DNA of 64,000 nucleotides from Streptomyces sp. Ag109_O5-10 (GTDB lineage Bacteria; Actinomycetota; Actinomycetes; Streptomycetales; Streptomycetaceae), in assembly GCF_900105755.1 (NCBI RefSeq), contig NZ_FNTQ01000001.1, positions 2,356,001 through 2,420,000 on the forward strand. Direction: 5' to 3'. This document shows, piece by piece, positions 35,446 through 42,731 of the stretch; position 1 is the first letter of the stretch, and each line of letters starts with the position of its first letter. The position numbers were made by a program, and so were the translations under genes. The notes under the pieces are model-generated. The model worked only from the letters and a program-made list of their open reading frames with translations, searched no databases and had not been told where the DNA came from.

Positions 35446-35611
35446 GTTCCTCTCCTGGCAGGCCGTCCCGGGGGCCTGCCCTCTCTGGTCAGCGCGTTCT
35501 CTCTTGCTTGACGCGGCACGTCGTTCCTGCGGTGGGCCGGGGGCGAGCCCGGGCGCGGGGCGGCCAGAGACGGCGGTCGAAGCTGTCCGCCCCGAGCACG
35601 CTGGTTGCTGA

Positions 35612-36046
35612 TTACGCGGCGGGAGTGAGTTCGGCACGCCCGAACAACAGCGCGTAGCCGGACGGGAGTCGGCGCAGGATGCGGGTCAGCAGGTCGGGGC
35701 CCGCACAGGCGGCGACGGCGGCGAAGACGGATCCGGTGTCCCAGCGGGTCGTGGCCTGCGAGGCGCCGGCACGGGTGGCGAGGTCCTTGACGAACGCCCA
35801 GCCGGTGAGCGGCCGGGTGTCGGGGATCTGGGCGGTGAGGATGCGTGCGGCCTCGAAGGGCAGGCGGGCGGCCAGTTCGACGCGTTCGTCGCCGGTCAAC
35901 TGGCGTCCCAGCCCTGCCAGAACCAGGCGGACGGCTTCCTCGGCCTTCTCGCGGGTGGGGTAGGCGCCGTCGTAGCGGACCTTCTCCAGCATCTGCTCGT
36001 ACGCCCTGTCGGTGGGCTGCGGGAACGGTGCGGGTCGGTCGGACAT
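35612..36046 (-). CDS. DUF2267 family protein
   Basis: A 144-residue helical protein. Family landmarks: YEQMLEKVRYDGAYPTREKAEEAVRLVLAGLGRQLTGDERVELAARLP (near 13-60), then WAFVKDLATRAGASQATTRWDTGSVFAAVA and the end block LTRILRRLPSGYALLFGRAEL. DUF2267 proteins often accompany heat-shock or dormancy genes; the function is unknown. The ATG at 36046 is preferred, with GTG at 36049 directly before it as an alternative. A second, broken DUF2267 gene lies just upstream on the same strand. Confidence 0.85.
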   Translation of the reverse strand: MSDRPAPFPQPTDRAYEQMLEKVRYDGAYPTREKAEEAVRLVLAGLGRQLTGDERVELAARLPFEAARILTAQIPDTRPLTGWAFVKDLATRAGASQATTRWDTGSVFAAVAACAGPDLLTRILRRLPSGYALLFGRAELTPAA

Positions 36047-36149
36047 CACTGCGGTGGTTGCCTTTCTGTCACCAGGGTCGTGGTGGCCGGCGTGCGGTCA
36101 CCGGTGGGTGGGTGGTCGGTCGGGCCTGGGGCGGTCCGAGGAGCAGGTC

Positions 36150-36504
36150 GTGGCCGGAGGAGGAGCTGGAGCGGGACCTGGTTCAGCAGGTGGTCGCCGA
36201 CGGCGTCGTCGGCGGGACCGAGGACGGCGCTGACGTCCTGGGCTGCGGTCTGCTCGGCGACGCCCTCAATGCGGGCCTCCGGGCCGCGCTCGCGCGCAGC
36301 AACCGCTCCGGGGGGCGACGGCGCGGCGCTCTGCAGCGGATTGACCAGGATCAGGGCGAAGCCGATCGGCGGAGGCGCCGCCGACTCCAGTGTGCGCCCA
36401 GCAGGGGGAGCACCACACGGGCCACGCGTTCGGCCTTCGCGCACGGTGCCGTGCTCGCCGCGCTCCCTCACCCTGCCGAGGAACGCATCTCGTCGCACCG
36501 TCAC
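36150..36504 (-). pseudogene. second DUF2267 gene, frameshifted
   Basis: Reading leftwards from the GTG at 36504: VRRDAFLGRVRERGEHGT in one frame, then after a shift near 36440 AERVARVVLPLLGAH, then back to FALILVNPLQSA...IEGVAEQTAAQDVSAVLGPADDAVGDHLLNQVPLQLLL. The pieces follow the DUF2267 order (start block, AERV block, tail with DVSAVLxxxADA). At least two frame changes and a lost middle make it a pseudogene. It was probably a tandem partner of the intact DUF2267 gene. Confidence 0.55.
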
Positions 36505-36607
36505 GCCAGTCGCCGGCCTTCCTCGGTCCCAGGAGGGCGCGGAGGACGGGCAAGAAGGGCGAACAGGTACCCGTCCTCCGCCGCTGCAGAGCCCTTGCCG
36601 GTCCGGC

Positions 36608-37039
36608 TCAGCCGGAGATCTCCTTGCGGCCGGGCCCCACGCCGATGGCGACCTTGCGGGGCTTGGCACGCTCGGCGATCGGGATGCGCAGGGTGAGCAC
36701 GCCCGCGTCGTAGTCGGCCTTGATGTGCTCGGTGTCCAGCGTGTCGGCCAGCACCAGCTGGCGGGAGAAGACACCCAGCGGCCGCTCCGACAGTTCCATC
36801 TGCACGTCGTCGGCCTTCGCCACCGGCCGGCGCTCGGCCTTGACGGTCAGCATGTTCCGCTCGACGTCGATGTCGATCGCGTCCGCAGTGACGCCGGGGA
36901 CGTCGAAGGCCACCACGTACTGGTCACCCTCGCGGTAGGCGTCCATCGGCATCGGCGACGGCCGCGACCAGGTGCCCGGGCCCATCAGCTGCTGCGCCAG
37001 CCGGTCGAGCTCACGGAAGGGGTCGGTGCGCATCAACAT
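36608..37039 (-). CDS. hsp18: small heat-shock protein Hsp20 (Hsp18 type)
   Basis: A 143-residue alpha-crystallin-type holdase chaperone that keeps unfolding proteins soluble. The alpha-crystallin domain spans about 38-130: [36 protein letters not shown], ending [13 protein letters not shown] with the conserved GVL motif. The I/V-x-I/V element that docks to neighbours is seen as VAIGV near the C-terminus. The ATG at 37039 follows GGAGG with 9 bases between. The gene is divergent from its likely repressor (37167), and the promoter overlaps an inverted-repeat operator at 37105-37123, the S. albus hsp18/rheA arrangement. Confidence 0.93.
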   Translation of the reverse strand: MLMRTDPFRELDRLAQQLMGPGTWSRPSPMPMDAYREGDQYVVAFDVPGVTADAIDIDVERNMLTVKAERRPVAKADDVQMELSERPLGVFSRQLVLADTLDTEHIKADYDAGVLTLRIPIAERAKPRKVAIGVGPGRKEISG

Positions 37040-37095
37040 CGGAATACACCTCCAGAAGGTTCGGGCAGTGACTGCCAATGCGCCTCACGGAAACC

Positions 37096-37124
37096 GTTGT
37101 AGCATGTCATCCAATGGATGACAA
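37096..37124 (-). promoter_or_regulatory. hsp18 promoter
   Basis: On the minus strand TTGTCA (37124-37119), 17 bases, TACAAC (37101-37096) fits a vegetative -35/-10 pair, about 57 bases ahead of the hsp18 ATG. The operator at 37105-37123 covers the spacer and most of the -35. Confidence 0.6.
37105..37123. promoter_or_regulatory. RheA-type operator 1
   Basis: TGTCATC-CAATG-GATGACA, with perfect arms that extend to 9 bp around one central A. It equals the TGTCATC-N5-GATGACA operator described for RheA, the thermosensor repressor of hsp18 in S. albus. It sits on the hsp18 promoter. Confidence 0.75.
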
Positions 37125-37130
37125 ACATGA

Positions 37131-37149
37131 CGTCGTCCGAAGGACGACA
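37131..37149. promoter_or_regulatory. RheA-type operator 2 (variant)
   Basis: CGTCGTC-CGAAG-GACGACA, the same 7-5-7 layout as operator 1 with C for T and G for A in the arms. Its centre is 26 bp from that of operator 1. It lies just before the ribosome site of the regulator gene, so it probably serves autorepression. Confidence 0.6.
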
Positions 37150-37166
37150 AAACGAGGGAGGTGCCC

Positions 37167-37799
37167 ATGACCCCGGCCGATCAGCCGGCTTCACCCCGCG
37201 CCTACGCGCACAGCCCGGCGTCGTTCCTCGCCGCCGCGGCGGCTCTGGAGGCCATAGACGAAGCCCTGAGTACCGCCCAGCACGAGGACCCCCACGCTCC
37301 CGGCGCTCCCGAGGTCGGCACGGACCAGGCCCTCGCGTCCCTCCTTCTGCTACGGCAGGTCCGCGAGCGGCTCGCCGGATGGGAAACCGGCCTGATCGAG
37401 ACCGCCCGCGACGCCGGAGCAAGCTGGGCCGACCTCGCCCAACCGCTGGGCGTCGCCAGCCGCCAGGCCGCCGAACGCCGCTACCTGCGCGGCCGTCCCG
37501 GCCCGGCCGGAACCACCGGCGAACAGCGCGTCCAGGCCACTCGTGAACGCCGCGCCGCCGAACGCACCACCGCCACCTGGGCCCGCCGCAACGCGGCCGA
37601 CCTGCGCCGCATCGCCGGCCAGATCACCGCCCTCACCGACCTGCCCGGCGCGGCCCGCCAACCGCTCAGCCGGCTCCACGCCGCCCTCGCCCAGGACGAC
37701 CCCGCCGAGCTCATCCGCCCCCTCGGCGACACGCGTCCCCACCTGGCCGGCGCCCACCCCGACCTCGCGGCACAGCTCGACACCCTCACACCTCCCTGA
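37167..37799 (+). CDS. rheA: Hsp18 transcriptional regulator (RheA-type)
   Basis: A 210-residue regulator. Residues 20-60 are helical; a helix-turn-helix is visible at about 80-110 (IETARDAGASWADLAQPLGVASRQAAERRYLRG). The rest is Arg/Ala-rich and helical (NAADLRRIAGQITALTDLPGAARQPLSRLHAAL). In S. albus RheA represses hsp18 and itself and loses DNA binding on heating; the divergent position and the two matching operators support that role here. GGGAGG stands 5 bases before the ATG at 37167, better than the GTG at 37161. Whether this protein is a thermosensor is inferred. Confidence 0.75.
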   Translation: MTPADQPASPRAYAHSPASFLAAAAALEAIDEALSTAQHEDPHAPGAPEVGTDQALASLLLLRQVRERLAGWETGLIETARDAGASWADLAQPLGVASRQAAERRYLRGRPGPAGTTGEQRVQATRERRAAERTTATWARRNAADLRRIAGQITALTDLPGAARQPLSRLHAALAQDDPAELIRPLGDTRPHLAGAHPDLAAQLDTLTPP

Positions 37800-37942
37800 T
37801 CTGCCCCGTCGCTCCAGGCGTCCCCGCGACCGGGCATTCTGGCCGACCGACGACCGAGACCCTCGGTTTGTTCACCCCGCCGACGGTCTCGCGCCCGATG
37901 CCCTCGGTTGCGGCCCAGCGCAGGCGACACGCGCGAAGGACG

Positions 37943-37977
37943 CGAAGGACCCGTCCGGGTTCCGGACGGGTCCTTCG
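37943..37977. terminator. strong bidirectional hairpin terminator
   Basis: A perfect 16-bp stem (37943-37958 with 37962-37977) with a 3-base loop. It stands between the end of the Hsp18 regulator gene (+) and the end of the small hydrophobic protein gene (-), so it can serve both. Confidence 0.85.
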
Positions 37978-38012
37978 GCGACGTGCGAGAGCCGGGTCAG
38001 GTGGTCAGGTGG

Positions 38013-38183
38013 TCACCATCGGTACCAGCGACCCCGGCCACCCCCCGTGGTGGTGGACCTCATCACGAAGCCGAGGAGCCACACGACCAGAACGACGACC
38101 GCGACCCACCAGAGGACCTTCAGGGCGAAGCCCGCGCCGAACAGAATGAGTGCCAGAAGAAGAACTAGAAGCAAGGGAACCAT
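38013..38183 (-). CDS. small hydrophobic membrane protein
   Basis: A 56-residue protein with two closely spaced hydrophobic segments (PLLLVLLLALILFGAGFAL at about 3-21, and VLWWVAVVVLVVWLLGFVM at about 23-41) and a Gly/Arg-rich tail ending GGGRGRWYRW. It is a common actinobacterial small membrane protein, often called hydrophobic protein, found near stress genes; the role is unknown. GGAGG lies 9 bases before the ATG at 38183. The terminator at 37943-37977 follows it. Confidence 0.8.
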   Translation of the reverse strand: MVPLLLVLLLALILFGAGFALKVLWWVAVVVLVVWLLGFVMRSTTTGGGRGRWYRW

Positions 38184-38548
38184 GGTTATCAACCTCCTGC
38201 GCCCCGATTGCCCTGCGGTCGTCCGTTCATTCGTGGATGTTGCCTTGTTTATGGAGGGAAACTCGGGGCACTGCATGAGACTTACCGGTTGCGGCCCGCC
38301 CCGTCGGTGGGGAAGAAGTCGCGGCCGGAGTCGTTCGGCAGGGGGGCTCCAGGTCGTACGCCGTCGCCAGACAGACGTATCCAGGCATGGCCACCGACGG
38401 GACGAGCGAGCCGCGCCTGCGCGGTCCATCAACGTGGCTTGAGAGGCTCAGCCCTGCGCGGACCGGATCGACCCGGGTCCGACCTCGTAGGGCATCTCGC
38501 CGTCGGCACCACCGAAGCGGATGCAACTGGGCAGCTGGACTTGAATGG
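38184..38548. other. control region without a supported gene
   Basis: 365 bases between the small membrane-protein gene and the terminator of the MerR gene. On the minus strand GTTT, 14 bases, GGCAAC near 38230-38255 is a poor SigB-type match. Nothing else recognised. Confidence 0.35.
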
Positions 38549-38582
38549 CCAAGGACCCCGGCCGGCGCGTCGGGGTCCTTGG
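38549..38582 (-). terminator. hairpin terminator after the MerR gene
   Basis: A perfect 12-bp stem (38549-38560 with 38571-38582) with a 10-base loop lies 45 bases beyond the stop of the leftward MerR gene. Confidence 0.8.
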
Positions 38583-38627
38583 TGTGGTGCCGGTCGGTCG
38601 GCGTCGGGGCCGCACCCGGCGTCCTTG

Positions 38628-38972
38628 TCAGGCCGGGGTTTCCGACTGCGACTGGCCGCCTTGGGCGCGCAGTTGCTCGTTGATGCGCTGAGCTTCTTCG
38701 AGCTGGTCTTCGAGGATGACGATGCGGCACGCGGCTTCTACGGCGGTGCCCTGGTCGACGAGTTCGCGGGCGCGGGCGGCGATGCGCAGCTGGTACCGGG
38801 AGTAGCGGCGGTGGCCGCCTTCGGAGCGCAAGGGTGTGATCAGGCGGTGTTCGCCGAGGGCGCGGAGGAAGGATGGGGTGGTGCCGAGCATCTCGGCGGC
38901 CCGGCCCATGGTGTAGGCGGGGTAGTCGTCATCGTCGAGGGAGTCGGCGGGCCGGGTACTGCGAGGGGGCAT
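38628..38972 (-). CDS. MerR-family regulator (HspR-like size)
   Basis: A 114-residue protein with one winged helix-turn-helix at about 18-85: YTMGRAAEMLGTTPSFLRALGEHRLITPLRSEGGHRRYSRYQL, with the MerR GGHRRY wing signature. A short coiled helix follows (IVILEDQLEEAQRINEQLRAQ). There is no effector domain, as in HspR-like repressors of chaperone genes. The ATG at 38972 has AGAGG 5 bases before. A very strong hairpin (39001-39033) stands only some 16 bases before its ribosome site. It may regulate heat-shock genes nearby; this is inferred from size and place. Confidence 0.85.
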   Translation of the reverse strand: MPPRSTRPADSLDDDDYPAYTMGRAAEMLGTTPSFLRALGEHRLITPLRSEGGHRRYSRYQLRIAARARELVDQGTAVEAACRIVILEDQLEEAQRINEQLRAQGGQSQSETPA

Positions 38973-39000
38973 AGACCTCTTCTTTCGGGGGATGCGTCGG

Positions 39001-39033
39001 GGGGCCCGGGTGCCGTACTGGCACCCGGGCCCC
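39001..39033. terminator. very strong hairpin just upstream of the MerR gene
   Basis: A perfect 14-bp stem (39001-39014 with 39020-39033) with loop GTACT. On the minus strand it would either end a transcript coming from the right or act as a leader attenuator of the MerR mRNA. No gene that clearly needs a terminator lies to its right. Confidence 0.7.
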
Positions 39034-39684
39034 GAGCTTTCAACACCATCTACCGGCCGACTGCGTCGGCCTTCTTTTTCCGCAGGCCCGCCTGGGAGGG
39101 CTGGGCTGCGGGGATCGCGGATGCGTGACCGGGGACCACCTTCCAATCCGGGGCCTTGCGGTACCCGGGCGGACTTTCTCCTCGCCCGGGCGATCCTGAT
39201 GGCGTTCTGCTCCTTACCTCGGCTACTCGGTTGTACTGCTGGATAACGCGGGTGCTGCTCGCGGCCCCTTCGGGTCGCGTCCTGCTTGACCTGCATGCAC
39301 GGCAGTTCGTGTCTGCCGTGCCCACTTCGACTTCCTGAGTACAAGAGAAACGGTATCCCTGTGAATGGCGAATGTCTACCTCAGACACGACAGATTTTCT
39401 CCGTGGCTCAGGCGGGAAGTTCTCCCGTGAGGACACCTGCAAGGGTGCCGCACCTCTGTGCCACCGAGCGGGCGCGCGGGAGACCCCGGCCGAAGGCGTG
39501 GAGCGGGCGGTGACAGTCGTCGTCTTGGTGACCACCGTGTCCCTCGCAGTGGTGCCCCTCGCCGTGCGTCCAGCCGCCAAGTGCCCGTGCGCCGCGTGCG
39601 CAGAGGGCAGACCGTCCGGGACGTGCAGGCCGCTTCCTCCCGCGACCCCAGCCCGTAGGCGCATTGCGGCTGCCGCCCGCCCAG
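39034..39684. other. gene-poor, decayed stretch
   Basis: No recognised family in either strand. A 9-bp hairpin (39297-39305 with 39313-39321) is present. The stretch leads into the decayed copy of the aromatic operon. Confidence 0.4.
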
Positions 39685-40040
39685 TCGGGCCCGCCCGTCA
39701 CCCGCGACTTCCTGTTCCCAACCCCTCCCCCGCCCAGCTCCGCGAGGTCATGACCGCCTTGCGCGACGACCACGGACTCGCCTCCGCACACCTGCTGGGC
39801 CTGATGAAAGCGATGAGCTCATGGGCAGCACCAACCTGCCGCGCAGCCCCGACGGTTGGGGGGGGTGTCCGAAGCGAGCGCGCCGTCCACATCGGGACCA
39901 AGGCGGTCACCACCACCGAACTGCTCGCGGACCGGGCCGCCGTCCGGGAGGCCGCCGCCTCCGGCGCGAGCGGCACGCCTGTCGACGGCCTGGTGGCGCT
40001 GCCCGCCGGCCACCATCTGGGCTTTCCGCGCCAGGTCCGT
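39685..40040 (+). pseudogene. decayed second copy of the dioxygenase/FAH junction
   Basis: From 39690 the frame reads VTRDFL, then LREVMTALRDD, then LLGLMKAMSS: the last about 40 residues of a homologue of the VOC protein at 8799-9944. Directly behind comes the start of the FAH homologue (ERAVHIGTKAVTTTELLADRAAV, then GTPVDGLVALP), matching 9975-10140. In the copy the dioxygenase stop is lost, since ATGAGC became ATGGGC, and FAH codons are disturbed by a run of G. The homology ends near 40020. It is therefore a fragment of a duplicated or independently acquired operon that has decayed. Confidence 0.7.
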
Positions 40041-40095
40041 GAACGCCCTTCGCGCCCGCTGTCGCCATCGTGCGGAGAGCTGGAAGGCCGGTAAA

Positions 40096-40101
40096 TATAA
40101 T
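40096..40101 (+). promoter_or_regulatory. TATAAT -10 box, probably for a leaderless mRNA
   Basis: A perfect TATAAT ends 7 bases before the ATG at 40109. Transcription would then start at or next to the A of the start codon. No ribosome site is seen at normal distance, and no good -35. Confidence 0.5.
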
Positions 40102-40108
40102 CTGCCGC

Positions 40109-40468
40109 ATGTCGAAGCCTGACGAACTGCTCGTTGATATCGCCGCCCTTGTGGAGTCCGGGCAGAGCAACCAGATGTCCCTGACCGTGGTCACCGGTGG
40201 TGCTGTCATCACCGGCCGGCTGGCGCCCGAAGCGGTGTGGAGGCAGAGGGTGTCGGACGTGTTGGCGGATTCCGCCCGCTTGGGAGAGTTCTCGGCCGTC
40301 TTCGACACCCCCGCGAAGAAGGACGGGCCGCCCGCTCATCTGCACTTCCACGTCGCCCGGATCCTGCAGGGCACGGTCGGCATCCCGGAGACAGGCGGGA
40401 TGTACCGTGTGGCGATCGCCGACGTCAACGCCTGGACCGTGGGCGACTTCAGCTATTCCGACCAGTGA
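40109..40468 (+). CDS. conserved hypothetical protein (possibly GvpU-like)
   Basis: A 119-residue soluble protein: DELLVDIAALVESGQSNQMSLTVVTGGAVITGRLAPEAVW, then HLHFHVARILQGTVGIPETGG and a YRVAIADVNAWTVGDFSY end. The strand VTGGAVITGRL resembles gas-vesicle accessory protein GvpU, but no gvp gene is in the window, so the name is only a suggestion. The ATG is 7 bases behind a TATAAT, so the mRNA is probably leaderless. A 21-bp hairpin terminator follows. It is compact, well folded in appearance and intact in a region of decayed genes. Confidence 0.7.
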   Translation: MSKPDELLVDIAALVESGQSNQMSLTVVTGGAVITGRLAPEAVWRQRVSDVLADSARLGEFSAVFDTPAKKDGPPAHLHFHVARILQGTVGIPETGGMYRVAIADVNAWTVGDFSYSDQ

Positions 40469-40496
40469 GCGCCCACTGCGGCGAACCCCGTCGCAG

Positions 40497-40540
40497 GCGG
40501 TGTGGGCCCGACCGGCGAGCGCCGGTCGGGCCCACACCGC
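40497..40540. terminator. bidirectional hairpin terminator
   Basis: A perfect 21-bp inverted repeat (40497-40517 with 40520-40540) separates the convergent genes ending at 40468 (+) and 40559 (-). Confidence 0.9.
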
Positions 40541-40558
40541 TGTTCAGGCGTCGGCTCG

Positions 40559-40867
40559 TCAGACGGACTCGGGGGCACCGAGCATCGCGGAGGCTTGCTG
40601 GAGCGAGCTGAGGATGCGTACGGGCGCGGCCGTGGGGAGGGTGCGGCACGTGAAGCCGAGCTGAGTCATGGCCCGGAGGACTTCGGCGGCGCTGAAGTCA
40701 CGGCGGTCCTGCCGAGTGATGACCTGGCCGACTTGCTTGACGGGGTAGTGGCGGCGGCCGATGATCACGGATGCGCCGGTGCCGGGTTCGGGCTTGATGC
40801 CCTTCATCGATTCCAGCACGCCGTTCTTGGTGAGCTCGAAGGGGAAGCGGGCGATGACGCAGCGCAT
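40559..40867 (-). CDS. SCO5918 family protein
   Basis: A 102-residue protein: MRCVIARFPFELTKNGVLESMKGIKPEPGTGASVIIGRRHYPVKQVGQVITRQDRRDFSAAEVLRAMTQLGFTC in order, a compact small-domain pattern conserved in streptomycetes. It regularly accompanies a DEAD-box helicase and a cold-shock protein, as here, so a role in RNA handling in the cold is suspected. GAGG stands 4 bases before the ATG. It lies 49 bases behind the end of the helicase remnant on the same strand and is itself intact. Confidence 0.8.
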   Translation of the reverse strand: MRCVIARFPFELTKNGVLESMKGIKPEPGTGASVIIGRRHYPVKQVGQVITRQDRRDFSAAEVLRAMTQLGFTCRTLPTAAPVRILSSLQQASAMLGAPESV

Positions 40868-40916
40868 GTGACCTCACAGGGAGAAGGAGAGAGCGGTCCG
40901 GCCAGGGTGAGGCGGT

Positions 40917-41450
40917 TCACATGGCGGAGCACAGCATCCGCCGCCCCTCCGGACGCACCTGGTCGAGCAGCGCGGTGACCCGCGGCATGAAACCCGTGTC
41001 AGCCATCTGGTCGGCCTCGTCCAGCACCGAGACGCCCACCTGGTTCAGCCGGCGGCCGCCGCGGTCGACAGGGTCCTTGCGCCGACCAGGGGTCGCGACG
41101 ACGATCTCGGCTCCGCCTCGCAGCGTGCCGGCCTGCTTGCCGATCGAGGTCCCGCCCACCACCGTGGCCAGCCGCAGTCTGACCGGTCGGGCGTACGGAG
41201 TGAGCGCGTCGGTCACCCGCTGCGCCGGCTCAGGTCGACGGAGCCCTCGACGGCAGGCAGTGCGGGGGTGATCGTCTCGGGAAGCGCGAACTCCCTCCGC
41301 ACCGCGGCGGGTCGACGGCCGTAGCCACCGGAACGGGCCGGGCACCGGAACGGCGCGTGCAGGCGAGCCGAAGCGACTGCCGCCCTTCCCCGCGTCGGCA
41401 CCGCTCCCACGGACGCGGCCGGAGCGGCCGTTCGTACGTGTGCGGTTCAT
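40917..41450 (-). pseudogene. DEAD-box RNA helicase remnant
   Basis: Reading leftwards from the ATG at 41450 (AGGAAGG site): MNRTRTNGRSGRVRG and then, in another frame, YGRRPAAVRREFALPETITPALPAVE, the usual front of this helicase. A large gap follows: the Q motif and Walker A (GSGKT) are gone. The frame resumes at RVTDALTPYARPVRLRLATVVGG, VVATPGRR (motif Ib), VLDEADQM (the DEAD motif) and ends at MLCSAM with a stop where SAT should begin the second RecA domain. Both an internal deletion and a C-terminal loss make it inactive. Its operon partners on both sides are intact. Confidence 0.75.
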
Positions 41451-41732
41451 GGGGAGCCTTCCTCGATGTGGCACATATCAAGGAATTCCCGCAAGCGACG
41501 AGCAGCACGGAATTACGAGTATGGACCGATGTCAAAGGAAATCCGGCCGACGGTAATCCGCGCCGGCGGAGGTACTGAAAGAGGTGACGCAGTGGGGACG
41601 CCAAATCCGGGCGTTGCCTGCGGTGCAGCTTCTCAGGATGCGCCCGCACCCCCGCAGGAGGAGTAGCGTGCGGTGGGACCGCGGGTTTCTCCGAGCCGTC
41701 CCGCGGGTGGAACCGCCGCGGGAAATGAGTGC
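41451..41732. other. leader region of the former helicase operon
   Basis: About 280 bases, less GC-rich than the surroundings, between the helicase remnant start and the cold-shock terminator. It holds TTGACA on the minus strand near 41530. No gene recognised. It may be the cold-shock-type leader that now feeds the SCO5918-family gene. Confidence 0.35.
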
Positions 41733-41770
41733 AGCTGGGGCCCGCACCCCGAAGGATGCGGGCCCCAGCT
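41733..41770 (-). terminator. hairpin terminator after the cold-shock gene
   Basis: A perfect 14-bp stem (41733-41746 with 41757-41770) with a 10-base loop lies 19 bases beyond the stop of the leftward cold-shock gene. Confidence 0.85.
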
Positions 41771-41788
41771 ACAAATCGTGCGTCAGCG

Positions 41789-41992
41789 TCAGGCCGGAAC
41801 GATGTTCTCGGCCGTCGGGCCCTTCTGGCCCTGCGCGATGTCGAAGCTGACCTTCTGGCCTTCGAGCAGCTCACGGAAGCCCTGGGCGGCGATGTTCGAG
41901 TAGTGGGCGAACACGTCAGCGCCGCCACCGTCCTGCTCGATGAAGCCGAAGCCCTTTTCCGCGTTGAACCACTTCACGGTACCGGTGGCCAT
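41789..41992 (-). CDS. cold-shock protein (CspA family)
   Basis: A 67-residue single cold-shock domain. RNP1 is KGFGFI and RNP2 is VFAHYS, within [44 protein letters not shown] order. It binds single-stranded nucleic acid and melts RNA structures in the cold or under stress. AAAGGAG stands 7 bases before the ATG. A possible -10 (TACTGT, minus strand, 42165-42160) would give a leader of about 160 bases, like other cspA genes. A strong terminator follows. A 23-bp tandem repeat lies upstream at 42221-42282. Confidence 0.95.
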   Translation of the reverse strand: MATGTVKWFNAEKGFGFIEQDGGGADVFAHYSNIAAQGFRELLEGQKVSFDIAQGQKGPTAENIVPA

Positions 41993-42220
41993 GCCATGTC
42001 TCCTTTGGGGCAGTACATCGGAATCCGCACTGTGCGGACACCATGTCGCCGCGATGATTACCCCGCCCGGAAAATGACCGGAAATACAAAAGCGCTCCAC
42101 CCGGCAGGAGCCGACTGGGGCACTTGAAGTTTCGGGAACCACAACTGCAACTGAGATGGACAGTAGCACACCACTACGCCTCCGCGTCGGCCAATTAATT
42201 CCCCCCGCTCGTCGCCGCAA

Positions 42221-42282
42221 AAACTCTCACCGCGTCGTCCGTCAAACCCTCACGGCGCGGTCCGCCAAACTCTCACCTCAAG
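42221..42282. repeat. 23-bp tandem repeat, 2.7 units
   Basis: Units at 42221-42243, 42244-42266 and a partial at 42267-42282, each beginning AAACTCTCAC or AAACCCTCAC. The period is exactly 23 bp and units 1 and 2 differ at 5 positions. It lies about 55 bases upstream of the candidate cold-shock promoter and some 450 bases before the IS element. It could be regulator sites or iteron-like. Confidence 0.6.
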
Positions 42283-42653
42283 AACACAGATATTGACTCC
42301 CTCGCAGTGCAACGTTCCAAAAGATGAGCGGGGTCGTCAGCCCCTACCTGAGCGCCAGGACGCTACGCCGTGTGCGACCGCCCGGAAGATCGCCTTCGAC
42401 GCACGCGGCGGACGGCCGGCCGCATGCCCTCCGGCCGGCCGTCGCGGGTTTTCGGGTAGGCCAACTCCACTACCTGCGTGCGGTCTTGACACCGGACCCG
42501 TATCAAGACCGCCCGTTCCGAGGGAACCTGTCCGCGCGGCCGGGCCGGAGAGGTCAGGCAGGCCGGGATTCCCGCTTCGAGCGGCGCCGCCCGCTCGGAC
42601 CGCCGTACGGAGAAAAACAGGCCTAGCGCTCCACCCGTCCACACAACCGCAGG
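42283..42653. other. gene-free stretch with two hairpins
   Basis: No supported gene. Hairpin 1: 11-bp stem 42411-42421 with 42433-42443. Hairpin 2: 10-bp stem 42480-42489 with 42503-42512. Either could be a terminator. Confidence 0.45.
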
Positions 42654-42722
42654 TCAGACACCCTTGTCGGCGGGCTCCAGAATCGCCACGCACTCCACAT
42701 GATGCGTCATCGGAAACAAATC
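42654..42722 (-). repeat. displaced copy of the RNA-methyltransferase gene 3' end (repeat A, attL-like)
   Basis: On the minus strand it encodes DLFPMTHHVECVAILEPADKG-V-stop, the last 22 residues of the methyltransferase at 50194-51522. About 54 bases (42669-42722) match 50209-50262 with few differences and 31 bases (42688-42718) are identical to 50228-50258. Homology stops at 42723, nine bases before the IS element. It looks like the left arm left by integration into the 3' end of that gene. Confidence 0.7.
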
Positions 42723-42731
42723 ACGTTAACA

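Noticed and set aside
42221..42282. CRISPR array
   Set aside because: The units are directly adjacent with no spacers, only 2.7 copies, and no cas gene is near.
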